From: Trichomonas vaginalis G3
Taxonomy: Eukaryota > Parabasalia > Trichomonadida > Trichomonadidae
Length of the DNA stretch: 64,000 nt
NCBI RefSeq assembly: GCF_026262505.1
Contig: NC_067205.1
Span: forward strand, 23,531,585-23,595,584
Direction of reading: 5' to 3'
Shown here: piece after piece, positions 9,704 to 18,536 of the stretch
Layout of the letters: each line of letters opens with the position of its first letter
Numbering within the stretch: the stretch's first letter is position 1
Made by a program: the position numbers and the translations under genes
The notes under the pieces: generated by a model
Databases searched by the model: none
What the model was told of the DNA's origin: nothing
What the model saw: the letters and a program-made list of their open reading frames with translations, nothing else

Positions 9704-10124
9704 AATAAAATTGACTTTGATTAAATGTTTTTATTTATCATGCAATTCTTCTTGCGACCAAAGATTTGAATAAAATTTCAAAAAATAAGATAGCTTAAAA
9801 AATAATATACGGTAGTGTTTACTAATAGATGAATAGTATATAAATTCTATTAAAATGGATTTGATCCAAAAAAATATATAAAATTTGATCATAAATAAAA
9901 TCGTTTTAAATTACTTCTTCATTTAAATTATAACAATTATTTTTGGTTTTATATTTTTTTGGATCAAATCCATTTTAATAGAATTTATATACTATTCATC
10001 TATTAGTAAACACTACCGTATATTATTTTTTAAGCTATCTTATTTTTTGAAATTTTATTCAAATCTTTGGTCGCAAGAAGAATTGCATGATAAATAAAAA
10101 CATTTAATCAAAGTCAATTTTATT
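9704..10124. repeat. Foldback element: perfect inverted repeat, arms about 175 bp, spacer about 70 bp
   Basis: The left arm (9704-9879) begins AATAAAATTGACTTTGATTA. The right arm (9950-10124) is its exact reverse complement as far as I can check by eye, apart from the innermost base or two. The spacer of about 70 bp is AT-rich, starting after GGATCCAA-type sequence (TTGATCCAAAAAAATATA). A perfect arm match implies a very young insertion, or active correction between the arms. It has no coding capacity. I saw no clear flanking target duplication. It lies about 300 bp upstream of the host surface-protein gene. Confidence 0.9.
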
Positions 10125-10421
10125 GGATTAATTATGTATTATAATCATACTACAGATTGTTCAGTCATTGAATTACATAACTGTTATAATTCAATTTTTA
10201 GTCAAGGAAGTGATTACTCATATAATTTTAATTTGCGTTGTTTTCCAATAAGATTAAGCTGAAATGATTTGCCAAACCAAAGTTTTCAAAATTGACTACT
10301 TATTGAATGAGGAATTTCGTGATAATAATAATTGAATAATCATATAGAAAGCTAATTTTCATTGAATGCTTTTTCAGAACAATCAGAAATCAAATCTAGT
10401 CAAAAAAAAGGAAAAAAAAAT

Positions 10422-13400
10422 ATGCTTTCAACCCTTATTATCTGTTCTTTAGGCATTTCAGAGAAATATAACTCTGTTGCACAAAAGGCTCTCTCATATG
10501 CCAAAAGATCTTTGCTTGATATTGATTCCAAAGAAGATTCTAAAGAACCAGGAACATATCAGTTTAACAATGGTTACATACATATCTCATCCATTCTTAC
10601 TTCTCCCACTACAAAAGATGTTCGTGGCTATGCCATTGATGGATCAATCCTAGCCATCGCACCATCCAATAGAAGATCTATTAAAGAATTTAATTTCCAG
10701 AACTCGACAGTTTTCGTTGATACTGAGAAGCAAGAACTATACCATATCAAAGAGACTCTTGATCAGGACAAAGAAGTTATGATATTCAATGCCGAAAAAG
10801 TTGAAGCGTTAAGCGTATTTACAAACTTCCACTTTGACATTAGTACAAGAGAATTCATTCATGAATTTGGTAAAACTAATATCAACAACAAGAAGTTCAA
10901 AATTGATGGAAACATTGGATATTCTCAGAAGTGGAATTATGAAGAAGGTCAAGATCCATACTATGATGGCCGACCAAAGGGTCAACGTCTCTTTGAAGGT
11001 GTTCCACTTGAAGCTGGCGTTGGTGGTGTTGTTGGTCTTCAAATTGAAGCAACTGTTGATTACTCCGTGTTAAAAGAGTTCTTCATTGATGCCAAGTTCA
11101 CATTCAAGGCAGCCACAGGTTTCCTTTTCCAATATGTCAGTGAAAACACCGTCCCTGATCCAAAGGATAAAAATGAAAAGGACGAACACGATGAAGGTGA
11201 AAAGGACGAAGGATTGGACTTAATATCACCAATAAAACAAAAGTTCCAAACTAGTTTTGGTTTCAGCTTTTGTGGTTTTAGTTTTGGTTTCTTCCCAGGC
11301 ATTAGTTTCAGACTTGGAATTGAAGAAATTAAATTCAAAATTGGCAATGATTTGAAGTTTTACAGAGGAATGTACATGACATTGTCAAAAAGTGTCACTC
11401 TTTCAAAGAACGGTATCAAACAATCTAATTGGGAATTCAATTTCCAGAAGATCAGAGAAGATCCAGATCTTAAACAACTCAAAGATATCAATTTCTACAA
11501 GGAATTATCATTAACATTCACTCCATATTTAAGAGTTGGTATCTTCGTTTCATTAGAAGTCGGAACTAAAGAATTAGCAAGTCTCGAAGTGTATGCCAAG
11601 CCTAAGATCCCAGTTGAACTTTCATTCAATGACAACAAGTGCGCATTTCCATATGTTTTCGGCAGCCTTAATTTCGGAATTGATGTTGGTTTGGAATTCT
11701 CTGGATTCAAAGTTGGAAGTTTCACAATTATTCCTGAATGGAAATTTGAATATCCAATTTATGAGTCCCCACAGTTCAAATTATGCTTGACAGGCCAAAC
11801 AAAGGGTCTCAATGGCCCATCTCACTTCATGTCTGATAAATATCAAGAAGGCAAATTGTTTTCATTGGATTCAGACAAGGAACTTACATTTACTCCAACA
11901 ACAGATGGCGAATTCTCATATGTTTATGAAACAGGAGATCCATTGTACTATGAATTTTCTGAACCATTCTCAGGATCAAAGGATAAATCAACCACAGTCC
12001 AAGGAAAGAAGTCCGAAAGCGCCTTCATTGGAAGAGTTATTAAAGTAGAAAACAGTAATCCACAGAATGAAGTTACAGCTAAATTCGATATCCCTGTTGA
12101 TGATTCGTTCGTTGTTTTCAGATATGAATTGTCAGCAACAGCAAGTGACAAGTATAATCCAAATATGATTCTTCTCATGAGATTTGAGAACTATGTTCCA
12201 ATTGTTGACAAATTCGATGAGTTTGCCAAGTACTATTTCTCAATCTTAGTATCAGAAAAGATGATTAAGAACGATAATGGTAAAATAATCATTCAGATTC
12301 CAATGAGAAGACGTTCTGGAACTGGAACTGATTCACCAATTATTGTTTATCCAATGATCTTCCAAGTCGCTCCTGCTTCAATTATGTTTGCAGAAGATAT
12401 GCCATTTGACGCTTATCCATCATCAATTGCATTCCCAGGATGCTTCAGAGATAATAATGATTACGATGTTGATACAATTTCCGATAACAAATTGAATTTC
12501 AATACCAAACAAATTCAAGTTTTTGAAGGTTATTTCATTTATGTTGCCATTCCTCAAACACTTGCAGCAAATAAGTACAAAGCATATCATTATAGATCAT
12601 CATTTGTTTTATCACAAAAGGAATTCCCAGTATGGATAAATACATCAACACCAAAACTTTGGCGTAATCTTGGAATAACTAATAAATATTTAACCATCAA
12701 ATGTTCATACTGCAATATGTTAAACAACAGTGCAGGTTCTGGATTGAAAGCTGTCTCTGGCTCAAATGGAATATTCAAATTTGGATCAGATCAGGGAACA
12801 AAAATTTACCTTTATCCAATATGTTCTAATGATCCTTCAAAATCATTCTGTCTTTACCAGACAAGTTTCAATCGTAATTATAATAATTTGTTAAAATTCC
12901 CTAACACAGATGGATTGCGACATTTAATACAATCAAATACTGATGATGGTGCAGAGCCAACAGGATTCTATGCAAAAGTTTATAAAAGAGGCGATATGTC
13001 AGATCCAAGATGGGTATGGAAGACATGGGAAGGAAAACCAACACTTATAGAAATATCTTATGATAGTTCTGCCACAATAAAAGTTTTAAAGACTTGGTAC
13101 CCAACTAAAGGCGTTAATGTCAAATTGCATGTTAATAACAAACAAGTCCCTGTTTCTAAAAAAGATACACAAGCTTTGATAAGTTTATTTAATAATATCG
13201 GATGCACAAGATTTACTGAAAATACAATAAACGATCCCAACCAAGTTTTTTATGAAAAAGATGGTTCAATGACATTTAGAGATCAAAGTGTTTGCGTAAG
13301 AGGAACACCTCAATCATATAATCCATCATATGCTTATCAATATTCAGGTTTATTATTTTCTTCTACTCCACATATAACATTTGAAGATAAAAATGAAGCA

Positions 13401-13697
13401 GATCCAGTTGAACCTCCACTTCCAGCTGCAACAGCAGTACCAGAAAGAACTCCAGTAAGAACACCTTTGAAGTTCCCTGATGATCCAGATTTCGAAGGTG
13501 TTGGTGGTGTTAGTGGAAGCGATGATGCAGGCCCCTCCGGAGGTAAATCTAATAAAATAGGTATAATTATTGGTGTTGTAGTTTGCATCGTTGCTATTAT
13601 TGTTTTTGCTGTTTCTTGTTACATTTGCAAGAAGAAGAGAAAACAACGGGAGGAAGGAGGAGAACAAGAAGAAAACAAAGCAGGCGAGCAAGTCTAA
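10422..13697 (+). CDS. Large predicted type I surface protein (host), 1091 aa
   Basis: The first in-frame ATG is at 10422 and opens a short hydrophobic leader (MLSTLIICSLGIS), a plausible signal peptide. The frame is also open upstream to 10362 but has no ATG there. The ectodomain is beta-rich, with many alternating hydrophobic strands (e.g. FGFSFCGFSFGFFPGISFRL region, residues near 280-300), an acidic charged insert (DKNEKDEHDEGEKDEG, near residues 248-264) and scattered cysteines. Residues about 990-1045 are a proline/glycine-rich stalk. A transmembrane helix follows (GIIIGVVVCIVAIIVFAV, about 1047-1069), then a 22-residue cytoplasmic tail starting KKKRKQRE. This is the layout of trichomonad surface proteins; I recognise no named family. 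An out-of-frame ATG at 10366 gives a short upstream frame overlapping the start, which could damp translation. Confidence 0.85.
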   Translation: MLSTLIICSLGISEKYNSVAQKALSYAKRSLLDIDSKEDSKEPGTYQFNNGYIHISSILTSPTTKDVRGYAIDGSILAIAPSNRRSIKEFNFQNSTVFVDTEKQELYHIKETLDQDKEVMIFNAEKVEALSVFTNFHFDISTREFIHEFGKTNINNKKFKIDGNIGYSQKWNYEEGQDPYYDGRPKGQRLFEGVPLEAGVGGVVGLQIEATVDYSVLKEFFIDAKFTFKAATGFLFQYVSENTVPDPKDKNEKDEHDEGEKDEGLDLISPIKQKFQTSFGFSFCGFSFGFFPGISFRLGIEEIKFKIGNDLKFYRGMYMTLSKSVTLSKNGIKQSNWEFNFQKIREDPDLKQLKDINFYKELSLTFTPYLRVGIFVSLEVGTKELASLEVYAKPKIPVELSFNDNKCAFPYVFGSLNFGIDVGLEFSGFKVGSFTIIPEWKFEYPIYESPQFKLCLTGQTKGLNGPSHFMSDKYQEGKLFSLDSDKELTFTPTTDGEFSYVYETGDPLYYEFSEPFSGSKDKSTTVQGKKSESAFIGRVIKVENSNPQNEVTAKFDIPVDDSFVVFRYELSATASDKYNPNMILLMRFENYVPIVDKFDEFAKYYFSILVSEKMIKNDNGKIIIQIPMRRRSGTGTDSPIIVYPMIFQVAPASIMFAEDMPFDAYPSSIAFPGCFRDNNDYDVDTISDNKLNFNTKQIQVFEGYFIYVAIPQTLAANKYKAYHYRSSFVLSQKEFPVWINTSTPKLWRNLGITNKYLTIKCSYCNMLNNSAGSGLKAVSGSNGIFKFGSDQGTKIYLYPICSNDPSKSFCLYQTSFNRNYNNLLKFPNTDGLRHLIQSNTDDGAEPTGFYAKVYKRGDMSDPRWVWKTWEGKPTLIEISYDSSATIKVLKTWYPTKGVNVKLHVNNKQVPVSKKDTQALISLFNNIGCTRFTENTINDPNQVFYEKDGSMTFRDQSVCVRGTPQSYNPSYAYQYSGLLFSSTPHITFEDKNEADPVEPPLPAATAVPERTPVRTPLKFPDDPDFEGVGGVSGSDDAGPSGGKSNKIGIIIGVVVCIVAIIVFAVSCYICKKKRKQREEGGEQEENKAGEQV

Positions 13698-14086
13698 TTT
13701 TTAAATCATTTTTATAATAAACAAATTATTTTACTAACTTTATGATTCTTTTTCTTTTTTAGAATCGTGATATCCAGCATATGTAAAAGTTTAATTTTGT
13801 TAAATGAGATAAGAATCTTGGGAGACAATGATATAGCACCAAGAGAGGAAAAAACTGATGAGTTGAACCCCATCAAACTACATAATGCAGACTTATGGAG
13901 AGTTCATACTTGTAGTAGATATGTGTGGCCTTTCCTCTAAGTAGAATGATATCAAATAGTTAGAGATTTTGGTTTGCGGTTTTGGATGTTAATCTGGACG
14001 CGCATGCTTGCATCATCTAATATCTGAAGGAAGTTTAGACCTATGGATTAGTTCTAATTGAGGGCAACTTCAGATAGTCAAATAGG
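13698..14086. other. Intergenic spacer between surface-protein gene and tRNA
   Basis: About 390 bp, AT-rich, with no gene that I can support. A T-rich run (TTTTTCTTTTTTAG) near 13750 may belong to the 3-prime end of the surface-protein transcript. Confidence 0.5.
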
Positions 14087-14093
14087 AAAAAAA
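14087..14093 (-). terminator. RNA polymerase III terminator of tRNA-Arg
   Basis: Seven A on the plus strand give a run of seven T on the minus strand, three bases beyond the tRNA 3-prime end. This is the standard Pol III stop signal. Confidence 0.75.
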
Positions 14094-14095
14094 TC

Positions 14096-14168
14096 GCGCA
14101 GTCCAGGACTTGAACCTGCACTCTACTGCTCCGTAGGCAGTCGCCTTATCCAATTGGGCCAACGGCGC
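14096..14168 (-). tRNA. tRNA-Arg (anticodon ACG)
   Basis: On the minus strand the 73-nt cloverleaf begins GCGCCGTTGG. The acceptor arms GCGCCGT and ACTGCGC pair except for one position. The D arm GCCC...AGGC, the anticodon stem ACTGC/GCAGT around loop CTACGGA, and a T arm with GGTTCAAGTCC are all present. The anticodon ACG reads CGT (with A34 probably modified to inosine). Internal promoter boxes A (TGGCCCAATTGG) and B (GGTTCAAGTCC) are recognisable, no CCA is encoded, and a T run follows. The gene is host sequence and marks the interval between the two Mavericks as ordinary chromosome. Confidence 0.93.
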
Positions 14169-15948
14169 TTCACACTTCTACAAAAAATTTTATTAGCTTG
14201 ATATTAACTTTGATAATGTTGCAATTACTGAGCGATAAATTCAATACATTTTTTCTATGAGCTGCATTTTTTTAAGGGTGCACACGAGAGGATCATGTAA
14301 ACTTCAGAATTTAGAACCTTATTTTTAGGCATTATCTTGGCTACCTATTTAGGCTCGAAAAGCAAAAAATATCAAAAAATACAACTTGACTCCATTATGA
14401 CCCTTTCATGGAAGTAGTTTTTATCCGCTAGTATTTTCCCTTTGAATCTCTTTACAATTCGAAATCAAATTCAAACCTCAGTAGAAGAAAGGAAGAATCG
14501 ACTTACTACGGTTGTAATACGAATAAATACATATATTTAATTATTTTTATTTACATAATAATTGTTTGAAGCTCATATTCCAACAAATTTTTAAATAAAA
14601 ACATTAAAATGTTGAAAATGTTCATATATTTTAATAGGGTTTTGGCACTTTATTGAGGAATTACTACATACATAGTCGAACTGAACTTGATATTTTGAAA
14701 TTTAAATTATTTATCAAAATTAAAATTTAACTTGAAATTTATAATTATTTAGTCATATTTTGCATAATTCTAAGTAGATTTTGTAAAAAATCAAGAAAAA
14801 TTTTAACGTGCTTTATTTTTTCTTTTTTATAATAATACATATTATTATATAATTAACATATTCATAATGTTTCACCCTTTCAAAAATATAATCCTCCTCC
14901 TCTCAAATAAACGTACATACGGGTGGCCTCTTTTTTCAAAAAATTAAAATTTGAAATTTTGGGCTCAAATATTAGAGATTTTTTCAACCTTCAACGATAT
15001 ATGTTGTCTATATCAGACCTCCTTTCTTTTTGATACTTAACATTGTTCCTAAATCTTAGCCGTTAAGGGTGTTCTGAAAATATTTTTTTTTCGAAAAAAT
15101 TCGAAAAAAATTCTTAAAATTCAAAAATCCCTTAATTCCTAAGGATTTTGGAAAAAAGTTTTTACATGAACATGTGTATATTATATGAAGTATATTGATA
15201 AGGTAAAAATCAAATTTTATTGCATATTCATCGAGAAAATAAACTAACGAATCCCTCAAAATTGAGAGGGTAATCCTCCTCCTCTCAAATAAACGTACAT
15301 ATGGGTGCACCGTTAAACAATTGAAATAATTTAAATTAACATCGTTGCAATATCTGTATATCTTTGTATGATTACTTTTTGGTATTATGAATCAAATGTG
15401 GTTCTATTTTGGGCGAGAAATTTCCGAAAATAATAATTCACAATAAAATAAATGCAGGAACTAATATTACAGCGCAATCAAATGACCAAAATAACAAATT
15501 ATTGTATTTTTTAAAATTTTATGGTTCAATCATATTAATTTCATAATCAGATAATGATTTTCATGATAGAGGTTGTAAAATATTAATTAATATCATCAGT
15601 AATAGACTTTTTACAAATTTTCCAAAAAAAATATCAAAAGATCAGCTTATTTCATGGAATATTGAACTTAACATCGTCTAACGATTATATATAAAGTGCT
15701 ATATGAAGGACATAAAGATACGTGGAAATTATCGGACATAAGAATTTGCTGTTTTTTGGTAAATTCGTCTAGGATATTACTATCTATTATATTTATCAAA
15801 CTAATTTTAGGAAATATTAATTTTTCAAATAATTGAATTGTAATTTTAATAATATTATATAGAATCAGATAGTAAATGTAAAATGTTTGATTTTTCTGAT
15901 TTCAACACAAATTGTAGTATTTTTTCTGAGAAACGATTTAATCAAATA
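14169..15948. other. AT-rich host intergenic spacer
   Basis: About 1.8 kb of very AT-rich DNA with no supportable gene. The only structure is a 37-bp direct repeat (14889 and 15271). An 84-codon minus-strand frame at 15056-15310 crosses the second repeat copy and has low-complexity composition, so I do not call it. Element 2 is inserted at the right end. Confidence 0.6.
14889..15307. repeat. 37-bp direct repeats bracketing 345 bp
   Basis: TAATCCTCCTCCTCTCAAAT followed by AAACGTACAT and AYGGGTG occurs at 14889-14925 and 15271-15307, with one mismatch. The sequence between is AT-rich and non-coding. It could be a partial tandem duplication, a shared promoter block, or the trace of a small element. 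I cannot tell which. Confidence 0.8.
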
Positions 15949-15954
15949 TTAGAA
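15949..15954. other. Probable left target-site duplication of element 2 (TTAGAA)
   Basis: TTAGAA occurs here and at 40817-40822 just outside the opposite T tract. Mavericks are known to make 5- to 6-bp duplications. The exact limits are ambiguous because the flanking A and T tracts can supply the last bases. Confidence 0.6.
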
Positions 15955-16014
15955 AAAAAAAAAAAAAAAAAAAAAGGTAATGGGGCTTCCAGGCACTTCG
16001 TGCCCTCTAGCCCC
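15953..16014 (+). repeat. Left terminal inverted repeat: A tract plus 33-nt hairpin
   Basis: An A23 tract is followed by GGTAAT and a hairpin at 15982-16014. The outer stem is GGGGCT/AGCCCC, the internal loop TCCA/CTCT, the inner stem GGCAC/GTGCC, and the loop TTC. The inverted copy at 40728-40760 has the same layout. Homology stops within a few bases of the hairpin, so this terminal repeat is short compared with the several-hundred-bp repeats of many Mavericks. Confidence 0.88.
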
Positions 16015-16084
16015 GAAGAAATTTTTGAGAGTCGTCACTTTTCTGTCACTTTTCAGGAAAAAACATTTTTATTATTATATATAA

Positions 16085-16903
16085 ATGAATTTTACAAAAC
16101 CACCGTTACCCTTCTTTGGAAATAAGAGTAGATGTAAAGATATTCTATTGAGAGAACTTAAGAAACTACCGAATGGTCTAACATTTGTAGATTTGTTCGG
16201 TGGAAGTTTCTATATATCTCATTTGTGCCATACCGTATTCCCAGACTCAAAGATTATATGCAATGACTTCGACAACTATATGAACCGTCTCAAACATATA
16301 CCAGACACAAACAAAATATTGAGTGAGTTAAAAGAAAAGATACCTATAGGTAAGATGGAACGTATACCATTAGATAAGAAAAATACTGTCAGAGAGGTTT
16401 TGAAAAAAGCAGAATATATTGACTGGGATAGTATATCTTCTAGACTTTTATATAGTGGTGCTATAAGAGTTCATGACATTGAAACACTTATGTCAAAAGT
16501 TTTATATCTTAACTATAAAAATGTTTTCAAAGAGAACATAGAAAAATATACTGAGGGTATAGAGTTTGTGAGATGTCATTGGACAGAGTTGTATGAAAAA
16601 TACAAAGACAAGGAAAATGTTTTCTTTATAGTAGACCCACCGTTCTATAACACATGGGATTTTCAATACCAAGTAGACTGGACTTTGAGAGACTCTTTAG
16701 AAACTTTAGACGTTTTACATAACCATCCATGCTTTTACTTTACATCCGATAAAAGTGGTTTAGAAAGTGTCATGAAATGGCTAGAAGATATAAACGACTA
16801 TGAGTTTAGATATGACAAGATAGAATATGAGAGAGGTCCTATAAACTGGAGAAAGTGTCATAACAAAGAAATTTTATTGGTAAGTAAATGTGGTTTGAAA
16901 TAG
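16085..16903 (+). CDS. Dam-like (D12 class) DNA adenine-N6 methyltransferase
   Basis: 272 residues. Class-defining motifs are visible: the AdoMet-binding PFFGNKS at about 10-15, VDLFGGS at 35-41, and the catalytic IVDPPF at about 182-187 (DPPY/F motif IV of adenine methyltransferases). The order fits the D12/Dam group, which methylates adenine in a short target such as GATC; the target here is unknown. Such genes sit in trichomonad Mavericks, and adenine methylation has been reported in Trichomonas vaginalis, as I recall. It is the first gene inside the left end, transcribed inward. Its end overlaps the 43-residue membrane-protein frame by 16 bases. The frame appears whole. Confidence 0.9.
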   Translation: MNFTKPPLPFFGNKSRCKDILLRELKKLPNGLTFVDLFGGSFYISHLCHTVFPDSKIICNDFDNYMNRLKHIPDTNKILSELKEKIPIGKMERIPLDKKNTVREVLKKAEYIDWDSISSRLLYSGAIRVHDIETLMSKVLYLNYKNVFKENIEKYTEGIEFVRCHWTELYEKYKDKENVFFIVDPPFYNTWDFQYQVDWTLRDSLETLDVLHNHPCFYFTSDKSGLESVMKWLEDINDYEFRYDKIEYERGPINWRKCHNKEILLVSKCGLK

Positions 16904-17019
16904 GACTACTTGTTTTAGGTTTTTTCCATTGTGCCATTTACTTATTTGACGTGGCAGAAAGATATAGAGAATATGAAGATGAACCAATACCTGCAAATGT
17001 TCAGTATATGTACTCGTAA
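16888..17019 (+). CDS. Small single-pass membrane protein, 43 aa
   Basis: The ATG at 16888 lies inside the 3-prime end of the methyltransferase gene in another frame. The product starts MWFEIGLLVLGFFHCAIYLF, one hydrophobic helix, and ends in an acidic tail (VAERYREYEDEPIPANV). Size, topology and the tight overlap suggest a genuine small virion or membrane protein. No family is recognised. The next ATG, at 17043, follows 23 bases after the stop, with ATTTTTATCTAATATTAA between. Confidence 0.5.
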   Translation: MWFEIGLLVLGFFHCAIYLFDVAERYREYEDEPIPANVQYMYS

Positions 17020-17042
17020 GAGATATTTTTATCTAATATTAA

Positions 17043-17405
17043 ATGGACGCACAGAACTTAGCGAATGCACAGCAACCTGGACAACCAAACCCAGAGAATA
17101 TTCCAAATGAAGTTAGAATACAAACTGCAATGGCAAACTATGGTCAAGTGCCAACAGATGTACAAATGCAAACTGCCATGTCAAATGACGCTGCGTTAGG
17201 TTTGCCACCATGGTATGCAAATATGAGATGGAAAGAGTTTTATACAAACCCTGAAGTGGGATATAAACAACTCTATGCAGATGACGCGAACACAGGAGTT
17301 GACCCAGAATATGTTTTCTACCAGAGGAGAAATAGAATGTATGAGCTCCAGTTAAAGAATGCAATGGAACTCAACAGGAAACGTAAGAGACTAGGCGGAC
17401 ATTAG
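17043..17405 (+). CDS. Hypothetical protein, 120 aa, with internal QTAM repeat
   Basis: It starts MDAQNLANAQQPGQPNPENI. Two similar segments, VRIQTAMANYG and VQMQTAMSND, follow at about residues 24-48, then an aromatic region (LPPWYANMRWKEFYTN) and a basic end (ELNRKRKRLGGH). The repeated amphipathic segments could be helices, and the basic C-terminus could bind DNA or capsid. No family is recognised. It lies in the left cluster of small plus-strand genes and has the common T-rich leader. Confidence 0.55.
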   Translation: MDAQNLANAQQPGQPNPENIPNEVRIQTAMANYGQVPTDVQMQTAMSNDAALGLPPWYANMRWKEFYTNPEVGYKQLYADDANTGVDPEYVFYQRRNRMYELQLKNAMELNRKRKRLGGH

Positions 17406-17423
17406 ATTTTTACATATAGTAAA

Positions 17424-17666
17424 ATGGGTTTCTTTGGAAGAATAGGAAACTTCTTTCGAAATGTTGGAAGAGGTATATGGAATGGAATAAAATCTGTCGG
17501 AAGAGGAATTTGGAACGGTGTCAAAAATATTGGTAAAAGAGTAGGTCAGTTTGTTGGTATTATACCTAAAGACCCTGAACCAGAAGAACAAGCTCCTGTT
17601 ATACAACAGCCTGAACCTGCACCACAGTCTAGTTGGCAACCAAATCCAACACCTCAACCGTATTAA
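17424..17666 (+). CDS. Amphipathic small protein, 80 aa (lytic/minor capsid-like)
   Basis: The N-terminal half contains imperfect repeats of VGRGIWNGIK (MGFFGRIGNFFRN, VGRGIWNGIKS, VGRGIWNGVKN), giving a basic, tryptophan-bearing amphipathic helix. The C-terminal half is proline/glutamine-rich. This resembles membrane-active virion peptides and recalls the MAAGFFKKLWD genes of element 1. The start has GATTTTTACATATAGTAAA just upstream. The stop lies 3 bp from the stop of the convergent gene at 17670. The function is inferred from composition only. Confidence 0.6.
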   Translation: MGFFGRIGNFFRNVGRGIWNGIKSVGRGIWNGVKNIGKRVGQFVGIIPKDPEPEEQAPVIQQPEPAPQSSWQPNPTPQPY

Positions 17667-17669
17667 AAA

Positions 17670-18518
17670 TTATATTTTTACCGTTCGATAGTAGTTGTAT
17701 ATGAAACTAAGTTCTAAGTAAAACGCATGGTATAATGGAATTATTCTCTTTCTTCCATCTGTAGTAAACCATACTTGAAAGTCTGAAATACTTCCACTCG
17801 GCGGTTCATATAGCTTTGTAGGTTTTTCGTAAAAGTCATTCATCAGACATAAGAAAGAGTTTTGTGCACCAGAAAATGAAGCATGAACTATAATAGCATC
17901 TGGGTCGAAAACATTTTCATATGTTCCATTAGGGTTTTCGACTTCATAAAAGTCCGGGTGTACTGGATATTCTGCAGGCTGATTTAACATCCTCAAAAAC
18001 CTATACCATGCCAAGTTGTTATATTTTGTAGAAATATAAACGTTTTCTCCAAGGTCTTCTATTTTATTGATTTTAACAGTTGCATTTTTCCTGTCATAAA
18101 CAATATCGAGATGGTACTCTCCTTCGTCAATGTTATACTGGTTTGCATATTCGAGATAGATATCGTTTATTTTTTCTTGAAAAGCTTGAAGAGTTGTTTC
18201 TAAATTTACAAGCAAATTCACTTGTAAAAGTTTTCCCTGTTCAAATTTCTCATGCGTACGTTTTTCTTTGTTATAGTATCGAACGGTAAAACCGACCGTA
18301 AATGGGAAACCATGTATGGCTTCTGAAATGAACTTCATTCTACGAAAGCCAACAGCTTTTGTGACGGATGGGTCTCTTAACCATCTCAATGGGTAGTCAA
18401 AACGATAGCCTTCATGCTTGACGGTCTCTGTCTCAAACTTTTGACCGACATTAGTAAAAAGTTCATCTAATGGTTTAGTTGTAGCAACTCTTGAATTTTC
18501 TTTTTCTATTGAAAGCAT
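17670..18518 (-). CDS. Conserved Maverick protein A, 282 aa; paralogue of the 24390 gene
   Basis: It shares with the gene at 24390-25250 a start of TKPLDELFTN/TKPLDYIFTN type, RFDYPLRWL near residue 43, GFRR, NVFDPDAIIVHASF, and a C-terminal block SDFQVWFTTDGRKRIIPLYH followed by FYLELSFIYNY. Both run the full length at roughly the same size. The C-terminal strands (VWFTT.G...IIPLY...ELSF) look like a jelly-roll or fibre-head beta sandwich, so a penton or minor capsid role is possible; this is inference. It starts at 18518, only 18 bp from the divergent fibre gene. Confidence 0.7.
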   Translation of the reverse strand: MLSIEKENSRVATTKPLDELFTNVGQKFETETVKHEGYRFDYPLRWLRDPSVTKAVGFRRMKFISEAIHGFPFTVGFTVRYYNKEKRTHEKFEQGKLLQVNLLVNLETTLQAFQEKINDIYLEYANQYNIDEGEYHLDIVYDRKNATVKINKIEDLGENVYISTKYNNLAWYRFLRMLNQPAEYPVHPDFYEVENPNGTYENVFDPDAIIVHASFSGAQNSFLCLMNDFYEKPTKLYEPPSGSISDFQVWFTTDGRKRIIPLYHAFYLELSFIYNYYRTVKI

Positions 18519-18536
18519 ATTTTATCTAGAATAAAA
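18519..18536. promoter_or_regulatory. 18-bp bidirectional start region
   Basis: TTTTATCTAGAATAAAA lies between two divergent ATGs. It is nearly its own reverse complement. The very similar TTTTACTTAGAATAAAA lies between another divergent pair at 33721-33738. Both genes must begin transcription within or very near this box. Confidence 0.6.

Noticed and set aside
14889-15307. Small LTR element
   Set aside because: The repeats are only 37 bp, lack TG...CA ends, and there is no primer site or coding trace between them.
15056-15310. 84-codon minus-strand gene
   Set aside because: It has low-complexity phenylalanine and lysine composition, overlaps a direct repeat, and shows no motif.
15953-15975. 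Poly-A tail of a retroposed sequence
   Set aside because: The tract is matched by a T tract at 40768-40818 and each is followed by the same inverted hairpin, so it is part of the Maverick ends.
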